Origin: Gammaproteobacteria bacterium
Lineage (GTDB): Bacteria; Pseudomonadota; Gammaproteobacteria; Steroidobacterales; Steroidobacteraceae
Length of the DNA stretch: 41,403 bases
Assembly: GCA_028293805.1 (NCBI GenBank)
Contig: JAQGOC010000018.1
Location: forward strand, 1 to 41,403
Direction: 5' to 3'
Part shown: positions 23,685 to 32,942 of the stretch, piece by piece
Layout: every line of letters starts with the position of its first letter
Numbering within the stretch: the first letter of the stretch is position 1
Program-made: the position numbers and the translations under genes
The notes under the pieces: model-generated
Told to the model about the DNA's origin: nothing
What the model saw: the letters and a program-made list of their open reading frames with translations, nothing else
Database searches by the model: none

Positions 23685-25730
23685 ATGGTTGCCAAACCAG
23701 GACGACGGTGTACTACCATTGCGCCTGCTCAGCAGCCGGCAGGTCACATCATTCAAATCTTCAGCCTTCCATCCTTGACACGAGTGCTGCTCGCATTTGT
23801 GGCCCTCGGTTTGGCCGACGCGGCAGCGTCTGCCACGCACTACGACCCGCTGCAGACTTTCGCGCCGCTCACGCTGCCACAGCCGGTGAACCGCTATCGC
23901 TCCTCCAACGGAGCGCCCGGGCCGGATTACTGGCAGAACCGCGCGGACTATGAGCTCCACGCGCAACTCGACACGGTGCTCAAGCAGTTGAGTGCCAGCG
24001 AAGTCATTACCTACACCAACTTCAGTCCCGACTCGCTCACGAGCCTGTGGATTCAGCTCGACCAGAATACGTATCGCGCCGACGCGCGGGCCGTGGCGGC
24101 CGACGAGGAGCGCCGCAAGGAATTCACCGACGGGCTCATTCTCGATGAAGTGGCCATCGAGCTCCAGGGGCGCACGACGGCGGCGGACTATTCAGTGTCC
24201 GACACGCGTCTGCAGATCCGATTGCCGCAGCCGTTGCGACCCGCGGGCGGCAAAATTCGCGTTCACATCCGCTACCACTACACTATTCCCGGCGCGTTCG
24301 GCGGGCGGACCTCGTGGGTGACGACGAAGAACGGCGAGATCTATGATATCGCGCAGTGGTATCCGCGCATGGCCGTCTACGATGACGTGCACGGCTGGGA
24401 CACGCTTCCGTACCTCGCGCAGGAGTTCTATCTCGAGTACGGCAGTTTCGATTACTTCGTCACTGTGCCCTGGGACATGCTCGTCGCAGGCAGCGGGGCG
24501 CTCCAGAATCCGGAAGCAGTGCTGACACCAACGCAGCGCAAACGGCTCGAACAGGCGCGCTCCAGCGACGGCACGGTGTGGATCCGGACGGTTGCCGAAA
24601 TCGGCGACCCCGCCTCCAGGCCGGCGCAAACGGGAACTTCGACCTGGCACTTCCGCATGGATAACACGCGCGACGTGGTTTTCAGCGCGTCACGGGCGTT
24701 CGCTTGGGATGCCGCACGCATCCGCCTTCCTGACAATGGCAGCTCCCTTGCCATGTCCTTCTATCCGGTGGAGAGTGCCGGTGAAGCCGCGTGGGGACGT
24801 TCGACAGAGTATCTGAAGCATGCGGTCGAGGAGTTTTCCCGGCGCTGGTTTCCGTATCCCTATCCGGCGGCCGTAAACGTCGCGGGCGGCTCGTCCGGCA
24901 TGGAATATCCGGGGGTGCTCTTCGATGGCATCGGGGACAAGGGCAAGGAGCTGTTCTGGATCACTGCGCATGAGATCGGCCACACGTGGTTTCCGATGGT
25001 GGTGGGTTTCAACGAGCGTCGTGACGCCTGGATGGACGAGGGCTTCAACACGTTCATCGACATCTACGAGTCGGATGTTTTCGGCGGCGGCGTTTTCGGT
25101 CCGAAGCGCGATCCGGAATACGCCCCCGGCGGTGGCAACCCGGTCGATGAGATTCTTCCGATCCTGGCCGACCCCGGCGCGCCGATCATCATGACGCGCG
25201 CGGATGCCATCCTGGAGAAGTACCGCCACCCGGTCACCTACTTCAAATCCGCGCTCGGCCTCGTCCTGTTGCGCGAGCAGATCCTCGGCCCGGAGCGCTT
25301 CGACTGGACCTTCCGCCGCTTCATCCGCGACTGGGCCTTCCGGCATCCGACGCCGGCGGATTTCTTCCGCGCCATGGAGAGTGAAGGCGGCGAAGACCTC
25401 AGCTGGTTCTGGCGCGGCTGGTACCTGAACAACTGGACACTCGACCTGGCCGTCAAAGGCGTGGCATACGTGGACGGGGATCCGGGCAAGGGTGCGCAGG
25501 TGACCGTCGAGAATCTCGATCGGCTCGTCCTGCCGGCGGTCCTGCAGATTCAGTTCAAAGACGGCAGCCGCACCCGTCTGCGGTTGCCCGTGGAGACCTG
25601 GATTGTGCACGCCGTAACCACGCTGCGGATCGACAGCAAGCAGCCGATCGTCGCGGTGAGCATCGATCCGGATCACGTCCTGCCCGACAAGGACCGGACC
25701 AACAACGTGTTGCTGATGGAACAGAAGTAG
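23685..25730 (+). CDS. M1 family (gluzincin) metallopeptidase, exported
   Basis: A 681-residue zinc aminopeptidase-like protein from this start. The zinc site is HEIGH (H429, E430, H433) with the third ligand E452 in DEGFNTF, exactly 18 residues later, as in M1 enzymes. The substrate-side exopeptidase motif is GGSSGMEYPG rather than GAMEN. An N-terminal beta domain and a C-terminal helical and beta region complete the fold. The start is unsure. ATG 23685 gives a long unusual N-terminus before the hydrophobic stretch TRVLLAFVALGLADAAASA, whereas TTG 23775 would begin a normal signal peptide. Neither has a good ribosome binding site. The protein probably acts in the periplasm. Confidence 0.88.
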   Translation: MVAKPGRRCTTIAPAQQPAGHIIQIFSLPSLTRVLLAFVALGLADAAASATHYDPLQTFAPLTLPQPVNRYRSSNGAPGPDYWQNRADYELHAQLDTVLKQLSASEVITYTNFSPDSLTSLWIQLDQNTYRADARAVAADEERRKEFTDGLILDEVAIELQGRTTAADYSVSDTRLQIRLPQPLRPAGGKIRVHIRYHYTIPGAFGGRTSWVTTKNGEIYDIAQWYPRMAVYDDVHGWDTLPYLAQEFYLEYGSFDYFVTVPWDMLVAGSGALQNPEAVLTPTQRKRLEQARSSDGTVWIRTVAEIGDPASRPAQTGTSTWHFRMDNTRDVVFSASRAFAWDAARIRLPDNGSSLAMSFYPVESAGEAAWGRSTEYLKHAVEEFSRRWFPYPYPAAVNVAGGSSGMEYPGVLFDGIGDKGKELFWITAHEIGHTWFPMVVGFNERRDAWMDEGFNTFIDIYESDVFGGGVFGPKRDPEYAPGGGNPVDEILPILADPGAPIIMTRADAILEKYRHPVTYFKSALGLVLLREQILGPERFDWTFRRFIRDWAFRHPTPADFFRAMESEGGEDLSWFWRGWYLNNWTLDLAVKGVAYVDGDPGKGAQVTVENLDRLVLPAVLQIQFKDGSRTRLRLPVETWIVHAVTTLRIDSKQPIVAVSIDPDHVLPDKDRTNNVLLMEQK

Positions 25731-25802
25731 CGCGGCACCTGTTCCCTGGCTGATTCGTAAAGACCGCGCAGTAAATTACCCAGGTCCGATGGAGCAACGG
25801 CA

Positions 25803-26699
25803 ATGAAAGACGACACAGACCTTACCGGAACGAACGACAAAGCTTCCCTGTCGCGCCGGGAGTTCGCAGCGCTCTCCGTCGCCGCGGGCATTGCGGTGGC
25901 GGCCGGCGGAAGCGCCCGAGCCGCCGCAGCCGAGGTGACCGACTCTGACGTGCAGATCAAGACCCCGGATGGCGTATGCGATGCCGCGCTCGTGCATCCG
26001 CGGGGGAAAGGCGCCTGGCCGGGCGTCATCCTTTTTCCCGATGCCCTCGGGCTCAGGCCGGCGATGCGCGACATGGCGAAGCGTCTCGCGGCGGACGGCT
26101 ACACGGTCGTGGTGCCGAATCCGTTTTACCGCTCCGCCAAGCCTCCCATTTTCGCCTCGGGCTTCAGCTTTCAGAACAAGGACGACCTGGCGAAGCTGGG
26201 CGAACTGCGCAAACCGCTGACGTCTGAGGCCGTTATGCGCGACGGCGCCGCACTCGTTGCCTTTCTGGACAGCCAACCCGCGGTGAAGAAGAGCGCCAAG
26301 ATCGGTGTCCAGGGATATTGCATGGGTGGACCGATGACGCTGCAGACGGCTGCCGCGGCTCCCAACCGCATCGGGGCGGGGGCGTCATTTCATGGCGGCG
26401 GCCTGGTCACCGACAAGCCGGACAGCCCGCATCTGCTCGTGCCGAAAATCAAGGCGCGCTACTACTTCGCCATCGCTGCCAATGACGACGAGCGTCAACC
26501 GGATGCCAAGACCGTGCTGGACGCGGCGTTCCATGCCGCGAATCTGCCTGCGAAGATCGAGGTATACCAGGGCTGCCTGCACGGCTGGTGCGTGAAAGAC
26601 ATGCCGGCGGGCGAGGGCGGCAAGCCAATCTATAACGAGGCCCAGGCGGAGCGTGCCTGGAGCGAGCTGCTGGCTCTGTACAAGCAGACTCTCATCTAA
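25803..26699 (+). CDS. Tat-exported dienelactone hydrolase family protein
   Basis: A 298-residue alpha/beta hydrolase. The N-terminus has a twin-arginine motif (SRREFAAL) before a hydrophobic stretch ending ARAAAA, so export of the folded enzyme to the periplasm is likely. The catalytic Cys173 lies in GYCMGG, as in dienelactone hydrolases. The other members of the triad are probably the aspartate of NDDERQ and the histidine of LHGWCV. Classical dienelactone hydrolases act in chlorocatechol breakdown, but exported Tat versions with this C-D-H triad have no known substrate. A 72-bp gap separates it from the M1 peptidase. Confidence 0.88.
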   Translation: MKDDTDLTGTNDKASLSRREFAALSVAAGIAVAAGGSARAAAAEVTDSDVQIKTPDGVCDAALVHPRGKGAWPGVILFPDALGLRPAMRDMAKRLAADGYTVVVPNPFYRSAKPPIFASGFSFQNKDDLAKLGELRKPLTSEAVMRDGAALVAFLDSQPAVKKSAKIGVQGYCMGGPMTLQTAAAAPNRIGAGASFHGGGLVTDKPDSPHLLVPKIKARYYFAIAANDDERQPDAKTVLDAAFHAANLPAKIEVYQGCLHGWCVKDMPAGEGGKPIYNEAQAERAWSELLALYKQTLI

Positions 26700-26719
26700 C
26701 ACAATTAACACAATCGATC

Positions 26720-26753
26720 GCGGCAGCGGCACCCGGGAGCGTGCCGCTGCCGC
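26720..26753 (+). terminator. perfect 13-bp stem-loop after the dienelactone hydrolase gene
   Basis: GCGGCAGCGGCAC and GTGCCGCTGCCGC pair perfectly around an 8-nt loop (CCGGGAGC), 20 bp after the stop codon and 36 bp before the next start. There is only a weak T-rich stretch (ATTGCTGTTGG) afterwards. It is a strong candidate terminator or transcript-end structure. Confidence 0.65.
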
Positions 26754-26789
26754 ATTGCTGTTGGATCCAACGATATCTCGCTCAGCGCC

Positions 26790-27785
26790 ATGACAGTTCC
26801 CTTCTCCGTGCTCGATCTGTCGCCTATTGTCGAAGGCGGGACTGCCGCTGAGGCTTTGCGCAACACGCTCGAGCTGGCACGCCATGCGGAAAGCCTGCGG
26901 TACAAGCGCTACTGGCTGGCCGAGCATCACAACATGACCGGGATCGCGAGTGCGGCCACCGCAGTGGTGATCGGCCACGTCGCGGGCGGGACGCGCACGA
27001 TTCGCGTCGGCTCCGGTGGAATCATGCTGCCCAACCATTCGCCGCTGGTGGTGGCTGAGCAGTTCGGCACGCTCGAGTCTCTTTTTCCGGGCCGCATCGA
27101 CCTGGGGCTCGGCCGTGCACCCGGCACGGACCAGCAGACATCGCGCGCGCTCCGGCGCGATCTCGCCATGAACGCCGATGAGTTCCCGCAGGATGTACTG
27201 GAGCTGCAAGGGTATTTCAATGTGGCCGAGCCGGGACAGAGGATCCGTGCGGTGCCGGGCGTCGGCCTGAAGGTGCCGCTGTGGATCTTGGGCTCGAGCC
27301 TGTTCGGCGCGCAGGTGGCGGCGATGTTCGGTCTGCCGTTCGCGTTCGCTTCGCACTTTGCGCCCGACGCGCTGATGCCCGCTCTCGAGATTTACCGAAA
27401 GTCCTTCAAGCCATCGCAGCAGCTCGCGCAGCCCTATGCAATGGTTGCGGCCAACATCGTCGCCGCGGACACGGACGCCGAGGCGCGGCGGCTGTTCACT
27501 TCGCTGCAACAGGCGTTCATCAGGCTTCGCCGCGGGAGCCCGGGCCCCCTTCCGCCGCCCATCGACAACATTGACGCCTGGGCCAGTCCGGTGGAAAAAG
27601 AAGGGCTGAATCATTCCCTGATCTACTCATTCGTGGGTGCTCCGGCGACGGTGGCGGGCAAAGTGCAGTCCTTCCTCAAGATGACACAGGCGGACGAGCT
27701 CATCGTGAGCGGTCAGGTCTTCGACCCTGCCGCGCGCCTGCGCTCGTACGAGCTTGCCGCGCGCGTTCGCGACATGCTGCCCTGA
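26790..27785 (+). CDS. LLM-class (luciferase-like) flavin-dependent oxidoreductase
   Basis: A 331-residue TIM-barrel flavin monooxygenase-like protein of the bacterial-luciferase superfamily. Characteristic blocks are [86 protein letters not shown] and [12 protein letters not shown]. These match the MsnO8-type LLM group with unassigned substrates. Such proteins use FMN or F420; a proteobacterium would use FMN. Its 3' end overlaps, on the opposite strand, the remnant of an acyltransferase pseudogene. Confidence 0.9.
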   Translation: MTVPFSVLDLSPIVEGGTAAEALRNTLELARHAESLRYKRYWLAEHHNMTGIASAATAVVIGHVAGGTRTIRVGSGGIMLPNHSPLVVAEQFGTLESLFPGRIDLGLGRAPGTDQQTSRALRRDLAMNADEFPQDVLELQGYFNVAEPGQRIRAVPGVGLKVPLWILGSSLFGAQVAAMFGLPFAFASHFAPDALMPALEIYRKSFKPSQQLAQPYAMVAANIVAADTDAEARRLFTSLQQAFIRLRRGSPGPLPPPIDNIDAWASPVEKEGLNHSLIYSFVGAPATVAGKVQSFLKMTQADELIVSGQVFDPAARLRSYELAARVRDMLP

Positions 27786-28532
27786 CACCAAAGGGCGCAC
27801 TTCTGCGCAAAGCGCAGCTGCGTGCCCGAAGTCCCGCAAACCACTCGCGCAGTGGCGCCCAATGCCGTTGTATCAGGATGCCCACAAGGAACATCCAAAG
27901 GTAGGGAATGACGTTTACCAACACGAGGGTACGTGACCAGCCGCGGCCAGAATGAGGGGTGCTCGATCGCCAGATGCGCCGCGAGACTGACCGCGGCTAC
28001 GAGGCACAACCGCAAGGTACTGCCGCGCCCATCGGCCAGCAACGCGGCGTAGAGGAGCGGCAGGAGCAGATAGAACTCCAGCTCGACCGGAATCGTCCAC
28101 AGGCTGCCGTTGAACAGGCCGGTACCCAGGTTATGCAGGAATGCCGGCTGGTACTGTTGGAATAACGTCATCTGGGCCGCCCACCACAGCAGCCAGTCGC
28201 CGCTCGAGATGGGCCCGAGTGTTGCGACTCCTGCGATGCAGATCACGGCGACGCTGGCATCGAGACAGACCCACAGGCCGGGCAGGATCCGCAGGGCGCG
28301 ATTGCGATAGTACTCGCGCAGGGACGGGGAGCGTTCGTAGGACCTGGAAACCAGGAGCCCGCTGACCACGAAGAAGACCGGCACGCCCGGGAACCAGCTC
28401 AGCCCGAGCTCGAGCACCCGAAAACGCGTGGCCGGGCTGCAGCATGGAGATGGCGTGCTCGAGCAGAACCTGCAGTGCCGCCGCCAGGCGGATCAAGTCA
28501 AAGTTATTTTCACGCCGATCGTCCGTCGCCAT
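27700..28532 (-). pseudogene. acyltransferase family 3 (OafA/NodX-type) pseudogene, two frameshifts and truncated 3' end
   Basis: Three frames on the minus strand read as one acyltransferase-3 protein. The first runs from ATG 28532 (NNFDLIRLAAALQVLLEHAISML...GHAF). Correcting one base in the T-run at 28424-28421 joins it to VLELGLSWFPGVPVFFVVSGLLVSRSYERSPSLREYYRNRALRILPG and on through several membrane helices to IEHPSFWPRL. A second shift near 27925-27940 leads into LVNVIPYLWMFLVGILIQRHWAPLREWF. The total is about 275 residues, shorter than the usual 350-390, and the 3' end runs into the opposing oxidoreductase gene. This is decay of an O-acetyltransferase-like gene, or sequencing error for the shifts; the truncation would remain. 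Confidence 0.8.
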
Positions 28533-28870
28533 CTCGCGCTGCCGAGGCTTGAGTCCGCCCGTCAGTCTGGCATCAGCCCGGCGCAGTCGCTACGTTCCCG
28601 GCGGGCGGCCAGCCGGCCGTCCTGAGGGCGGCACGATTAATTCATTGCGCCTGGCGTGGTTCGTCCTCAGAATCCCTCGCGCAACGAGTCGCAGGACGCG
28701 CCATGCAATCGATCGCGGCGGCCCGAAACCAAAGCGGACGTTAGCGGTCTGATACCGCAAGCTTTGCGGCTGATACGGGGGGTGGATGGCGCTGTCGTGG
28801 ATGACAGACGGCGGGATCCCATCTTTTGCCGGCCCGTTCACCGAAAATCCACTGGAGGATGTCCTAAAAT
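28533..28870. other. 338-bp intergenic region with a small hairpin
   Basis: No gene is apparent between the acyltransferase pseudogene and the 874-residue exported-protein gene, so it should contain the divergent promoters. CCGCAA (28755-28760) and TTGCGG (28764-28769) form a hairpin flanked by two copies of CTGATAC (about 28749 and 28770). GGAGG at 28854 is the downstream ribosome binding site. Confidence 0.4.
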
Positions 28871-31495
28871 ATGGACATGACTTCCCGATATCGCTTTCTG
28901 TGCGTTGCTGCGGTTCTGGCTCTTGCGAATGCGGTGACGACGTATGCCGAGCCGGCGCCCTTCGACCTCGCCGGTCCCGTCCTCGACGTCAAAGTCACCC
29001 GCGGGACACAAACCCTGCCGATCTCGGAGGTGCCCAACCTCGCGGCCGGTGATCGCCTGTGGATCAAGGCTGATTTCCCGGCCACCCAGTCCGCGCATTA
29101 CCTGATGGTGGCGGCGTTCATGCGCGGCTCGACCAACCCGCCGCCGGCGAACTGGTTCTTTCCCTGCGAGACCTGGAGCCGCAAATGCCAGGACGGTCTG
29201 AGCGTCACTGTGCCGCAGGATGCTCAGCAGGTGCTGGTATTCCTGGCGCCCGCGACGGGCGGCGATTTCAAGACGCTGGTCAGCGCCGTGCGCGGCCGTC
29301 CGGGCGCATTCGTGCGGACCTCGCAGGACCTGAACCAGGCGACTCTGGACCGTTCGCGCCTGGAGGACTATCTACGCGCCATTCACGCTCTCAACGCGGC
29401 CTCTCCGGCCAAGCTCAAGGAAGCCGCGCCGCTGCTGGCGCGCAGCCTCGCCATCAAGGTGGACGATAAGTGCCTGGACCGGATTCCTGAGCTCCAGGCA
29501 CCCTGCCTCATGCAGGGGCAGGCGTCGCTCATCCTCAATGACGGGCATAGCACTTCCATCGTCGAGTCGCTCACCACCGGGCCTGCGAGTGACCTGGCCA
29601 TGGAGGCCAGCTTCACGCCACAACTCAGCTACGGCTACTACAGTCCCTACATCGCCTCGGTGCTCGATATCGCGCGCATCTTCGACTCCTTCCGTTCCGC
29701 GCAGTATCAGTACATCCCCGCATTGGGGTCCCAGCGCGGCGACCAACTGGCCCTGACACTGAACACGCCGCCGTCCTTTCACAATCCTAAATCCGTGCTG
29801 GTCCTCGCGTTGCCGGCGGTGGAACAGCAGCAGTTGCCGCCGCTGCACGCGGTGGATCCAAAGGAAATCTATTGCGCCCGGAAGACTTCGCTGGTGTTGC
29901 CCGTGGAAGGCGCGCCCCTGGTGTTTTCCACCGGCTATGCGCACGACGTGAAACTGAGCCTCGCCGGGAAGGATGGCAAGTTCATCGATCTGCCTGCCAA
30001 GGCCGACGCGGAGCAGGGTGGGTTCGTGGTCGACACCTCGGCCCTGGGCACCGCCATCCTGGGCGACAGCATCCACGGCTCACTGCATGGCTACTGGGGC
30101 TTCGAGGAGTACAACGGCCCCAGCTTCCAACTCGTGAATGCGCACGCGCAGACGTGGGAAGTGGCTCCGCGGGACGACGGTGCACTCATTGTCGGCCGCG
30201 AGGGCACGCTGCACCTGCAGTCCGCGAGCGTCAGCTGCGTCGACAGCATCATGTTGAAGGACCCGGCGGGCAAGGAGCTCACCGCCGAATGGAAGACGGT
30301 GAAGCCCAATGAAGTGGAAATCAAACTGCCGCTGCAGGAGGCGAAGCCGGGGGCCCTGACGCTGTTGGTCACGCAGTACGGCGCCGATCAGGCGCAGCCG
30401 GTGCCCGTACACGCCTTCTCCGAAGCCGGTCACCTCGACAGTTTCGCGATTCATGCCGGCGATGCACAGGGCGTCTTGAAGGGCAGCCGCCTCGACACGG
30501 TGGCCAGCCTCGATTTGAAGGGGGTCACCTTCGTACCTGGCGCGTTGTCGACGCATCAAAGCGGCGACGAGCTGTCCATGGTGGCGCAGGACTCGACGGC
30601 CGCCGCTGTCTTGAAGCAGGGGGACAGCGGAAGTGCCAAGGTCACGCTGCAGGATGGGCGCGTGCGCGCCCTCAGCACATTCGTGGAGGCGCCGCGGCCC
30701 CATGTGACGCTGATCGGCAAGAGCATGCAGCCGTCTTCTTCCAGCAACGACAGTAACATCCAACTTACCAATCAGGAGCAGCTTCCGCAGGACGCGAAGC
30801 TGACATTCTCCGTGCGCACGCAGTCGCCCACGGTCTTTGCATTCGACGAGAAGATCGAAGTGGCGACGGCGGACGCGGCCTTCTCCACGGCACTTTCCCT
30901 CAGCAACGGAGGGCTTACCCTCGTGGACTCGAAGGTTGCCGTGGCCACCCTCGATCCGGCCCGGGCTTTCGGCTCATCGGCTTTCGGACCGCTGCAGTTC
31001 CGGGTGATCGCGAACGGAGTCGCGGGCGATTGGCAGCGGCTGGCGACCCTGGTGCGGTTGCCGGTGCTCAAGGAGCTGAAATGCCCGGCGACTCCCGATC
31101 TGGCCTGCAAGCTGTCCGGCTCCAATCTGTTCCTGGTCGATTCCGTGTCCAGCGACCCGAAGTTCGCTCATCCCGTACAGGTTCCGGACGGCTTCCCGGG
31201 ATACGCATTGCCGGTACCGCACCCGATCGACGGCAATCTGTATGTGAAGCTGCGCGACGATCCATCGGTCGTCAACTCGACGGCGCTGGGTGCGCAATTA
31301 CTGCCACCGCCTTCTTCCGAGGAAGCGGACCGCGCGCCCGCCAGGCACGACGCGCACGCGGAGCCTGCCGAGCCGGCTAATTCCGGTGGTAAATCCGCAC
31401 CGGCGAGCAGTTCGACCAATAATCCCATCGCGGACCAAACACCCGCCGTGCAGGGCGCGGTGGTGCCAGCGCAGGAGCGGCAGCCGACCGGCTGA
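28871..31495 (+). CDS. large exported protein of unknown function
   Basis: An 874-residue protein I do not recognise. Residues 1-26 form a signal peptide (SRYRFLCVAAVLALANAVTTYA). The mature protein is mostly beta-rich and reads like several Ig-like or beta-sandwich modules (repeated LTLLVTQYG, LKGVTFVPG and VTLQDGRVRALS-type strands). A helical segment at about 165-290 contains several Tyr-rich stretches (YGYYSPYIASVL, RSAQYQYIPALG). About ten cysteines in the mature part, often in pairs (CETWSRKC, CLDRIPELQAPC, CPATPDLAC), suggest disulfides. The last 60 residues are a Pro/Ala/Ser-rich disordered tail. GGAGG lies upstream of the ATG. It may be a periplasmic or surface protein; no enzymatic motif is visible. 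Confidence 0.8.
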   Translation: MDMTSRYRFLCVAAVLALANAVTTYAEPAPFDLAGPVLDVKVTRGTQTLPISEVPNLAAGDRLWIKADFPATQSAHYLMVAAFMRGSTNPPPANWFFPCETWSRKCQDGLSVTVPQDAQQVLVFLAPATGGDFKTLVSAVRGRPGAFVRTSQDLNQATLDRSRLEDYLRAIHALNAASPAKLKEAAPLLARSLAIKVDDKCLDRIPELQAPCLMQGQASLILNDGHSTSIVESLTTGPASDLAMEASFTPQLSYGYYSPYIASVLDIARIFDSFRSAQYQYIPALGSQRGDQLALTLNTPPSFHNPKSVLVLALPAVEQQQLPPLHAVDPKEIYCARKTSLVLPVEGAPLVFSTGYAHDVKLSLAGKDGKFIDLPAKADAEQGGFVVDTSALGTAILGDSIHGSLHGYWGFEEYNGPSFQLVNAHAQTWEVAPRDDGALIVGREGTLHLQSASVSCVDSIMLKDPAGKELTAEWKTVKPNEVEIKLPLQEAKPGALTLLVTQYGADQAQPVPVHAFSEAGHLDSFAIHAGDAQGVLKGSRLDTVASLDLKGVTFVPGALSTHQSGDELSMVAQDSTAAAVLKQGDSGSAKVTLQDGRVRALSTFVEAPRPHVTLIGKSMQPSSSSNDSNIQLTNQEQLPQDAKLTFSVRTQSPTVFAFDEKIEVATADAAFSTALSLSNGGLTLVDSKVAVATLDPARAFGSSAFGPLQFRVIANGVAGDWQRLATLVRLPVLKELKCPATPDLACKLSGSNLFLVDSVSSDPKFAHPVQVPDGFPGYALPVPHPIDGNLYVKLRDDPSVVNSTALGAQLLPPPSSEEADRAPARHDAHAEPAEPANSGGKSAPASSSTNNPIADQTPAVQGAVVPAQERQPTG

Positions 31496-31670
31496 GCCGC
31501 TATGAAGACAGCCGCGGCCCCCGCACTCATATCGAGGCCTTGAAGCAGGCATACGCGGCAAAGTAGCGCGGAAGGTGTCGCGGAGAGCCCCCCGGCAATG
31601 GCCTACTCGGGACAGAACCATGCGCCTATACTGAACCGATCGCGTCGTTCACAGGGGAAGGGGGGAGTTC

Positions 31671-32198
31671 ATGAACAAGAGTCTGTGCGTGTTCATCCTG
31701 AGCGCTCTTGCGGGTCCTTGGTGCGCGCTTGCCGATCCGCCGAAACCGCTGAGCGTGACCGAATCTGTGCAGATCAAGGCCCCTGTCGACCGGGTCTGGG
31801 CGGTGGCGAAGGACTTCGACAGCCTGAACAAATGGCATCCCGGGTTTTCCAAGGACGAAGTGGTGAAAGGCACCAACAACACGCCGGGGGCGGTGCGTGC
31901 GCTCACCATCAAAGGTGGCCCGACGTTCACGGAAGAGTTGCTCGCTTTCAACGACGCGACGCATACGTACCGCTACAAGATCATCGAATCGCCCCTGCCG
32001 CTGCGGGACTATGTCGCGACGTTCAGCGTGAAGCCGGGGAAAGACGGCACTACCAAGGTGACCTGGGTCGGGAAATTCAAGCGGAAAAACCCCGCGGAGA
32101 ACCCGCCGGACGCCGAGAACGACGCCGCCGCCGTCAAGCTCATCACCGGCGTCTTTCAAGGCGGGCTTGCGAATCTCAAGCGCCTGTTGGAAGGCTGA
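31671..32198 (+). CDS. exported SRPBCC (START-like) family protein
   Basis: A 175-residue protein with a signal peptide (residues 1-22, ending CALA). The rest is a SRPBCC/polyketide-cyclase fold: VTESVQIKAPVDRVWAVAKDFDSLNKWHPGF is the classic first strand and helix, then GAVRALTIKGGPTFTEELLAFN, YRYKIIESPLPLRDYVATFSV, and a long C-terminal helix (VKLITGVFQGGLANLKRLLEG). The fold binds hydrophobic ligands in a deep cavity. A periplasmic version could shuttle or bind lipids or aromatics; no ligand can be read. GGGAAGGGGGGA precedes the ATG. It lies 175 bp after the 874-residue gene. Confidence 0.85.
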   Translation: MNKSLCVFILSALAGPWCALADPPKPLSVTESVQIKAPVDRVWAVAKDFDSLNKWHPGFSKDEVVKGTNNTPGAVRALTIKGGPTFTEELLAFNDATHTYRYKIIESPLPLRDYVATFSVKPGKDGTTKVTWVGKFKRKNPAENPPDAENDAAAVKLITGVFQGGLANLKRLLEG

Positions 32199-32273
32199 CG
32201 CCCGGCGTCAAGAGGCCGGGTGGTTAGTGAGGACCCGCGCCCCTCGATGTTGAAGAGGCAAGCGGCACGGCAC

Positions 32274-32627
32274 CTACAGGGGCGGCAGGATGGGCAGTCC
32301 GTCGGCGCCGCAGGGTAAGTCGTGCACCCAACGCGCGGCGGATACTGCCAGGGTGCCGTACAGATGCGGAAATAGAGCGCCGCGGCGCGAGGCCTCCCAT
32401 CGTAGTGCTTCGCCAAGCATCTCAGCATCGACTGCCAGGAGAACCAACCCTCGCTGTCCAGCGCGATGCCGGCGCGCACTCTCCGGCAACTGCTCTGCCG
32501 TTGAGAAATGAATAAAACCGTCACCCACGTCTTGCGACGAGCCGGCGTATGCGCCACTGGCAAGCGCCGCCTCCCATTCCTCGCGGCGGCACATGTGGTA
32601 GATCAATTCAGGGTTTGGCTCTGTCAT
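32274..32627 (-). CDS. DUF952 family protein
   Basis: A 117-residue protein of the DUF952 family, which shares the ADP-ribosyltransferase-like fold. Signature blocks are LIYHMCRREEWEAALASGAYAG, DGFIHFSTAEQLPESARR, LVLLAVDAEMLGEALRWE and FPHLYGTLAVSAARWVHDLP. The FIHFST and PHLYG segments are nearly invariant in this family. It has been proposed to bind a nucleotide but no activity is established. It is convergent with the SRPBCC gene. Confidence 0.9.
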   Translation of the reverse strand: MTEPNPELIYHMCRREEWEAALASGAYAGSSQDVGDGFIHFSTAEQLPESARRHRAGQRGLVLLAVDAEMLGEALRWEASRRGALFPHLYGTLAVSAARWVHDLPCGADGLPILPPL

Positions 32628-32798
32628 CGCAGGAGCATTGGCGAGCGTCCAGGGTCGTCCAAGGCTCCATTGTAATCGCGCGCAGTCGATAATTCGTGGG
32701 TGATCGCCCGAGTGCGTTGCGCGTCGGTACCGGACGCGCTGGCGAGTTACGCTGCCTGCGCGACCCGGACTACCGTCGGCGGACGGGGGCTCACCGAC

Positions 32799-32879
32799 TC
32801 AATGATGAGAGCACATTGCCAGCAACAAAATGACGGGGATGGGTACGCCCAACAGCCAAAGCAAAATTCCGCGGCCCAT
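32799..32879 (-). CDS. 26-residue hydrophobic membrane peptide
   Basis: A very short gene: MGRGILLWLLGVPIPVILLL, then AMCSHH and stop. It has one transmembrane helix broken by a Pro-Ile-Pro motif, and it begins with the MGRGILLWLLG block that recurs in small unannotated proteobacterial peptides. The ATG at 32879 follows an excellent ribosome binding site (AAGGAGAGAG, 6 bp spacing), far stronger than chance. It lies between the DUF952 gene and the disordered periplasmic protein gene. Function is unknown; it is below most gene callers' size limit. Confidence 0.7.
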   Translation of the reverse strand: MGRGILLWLLGVPIPVILLLAMCSHH

Positions 32880-32942
32880 GAATCTCTCTCCTTCTCGTTC
32901 TTCAGTGTCGGAAACGATTGAATGAAATGAAGGTTCCGGGTG

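Noticed and set aside
26385-27614. 409-codon open frame antisense to the luciferase-like gene
   Set aside because: It exactly shadows a strongly supported gene, has no ribosome binding site and has Arg/Gly-rich composition typical of antisense GC-rich frames.
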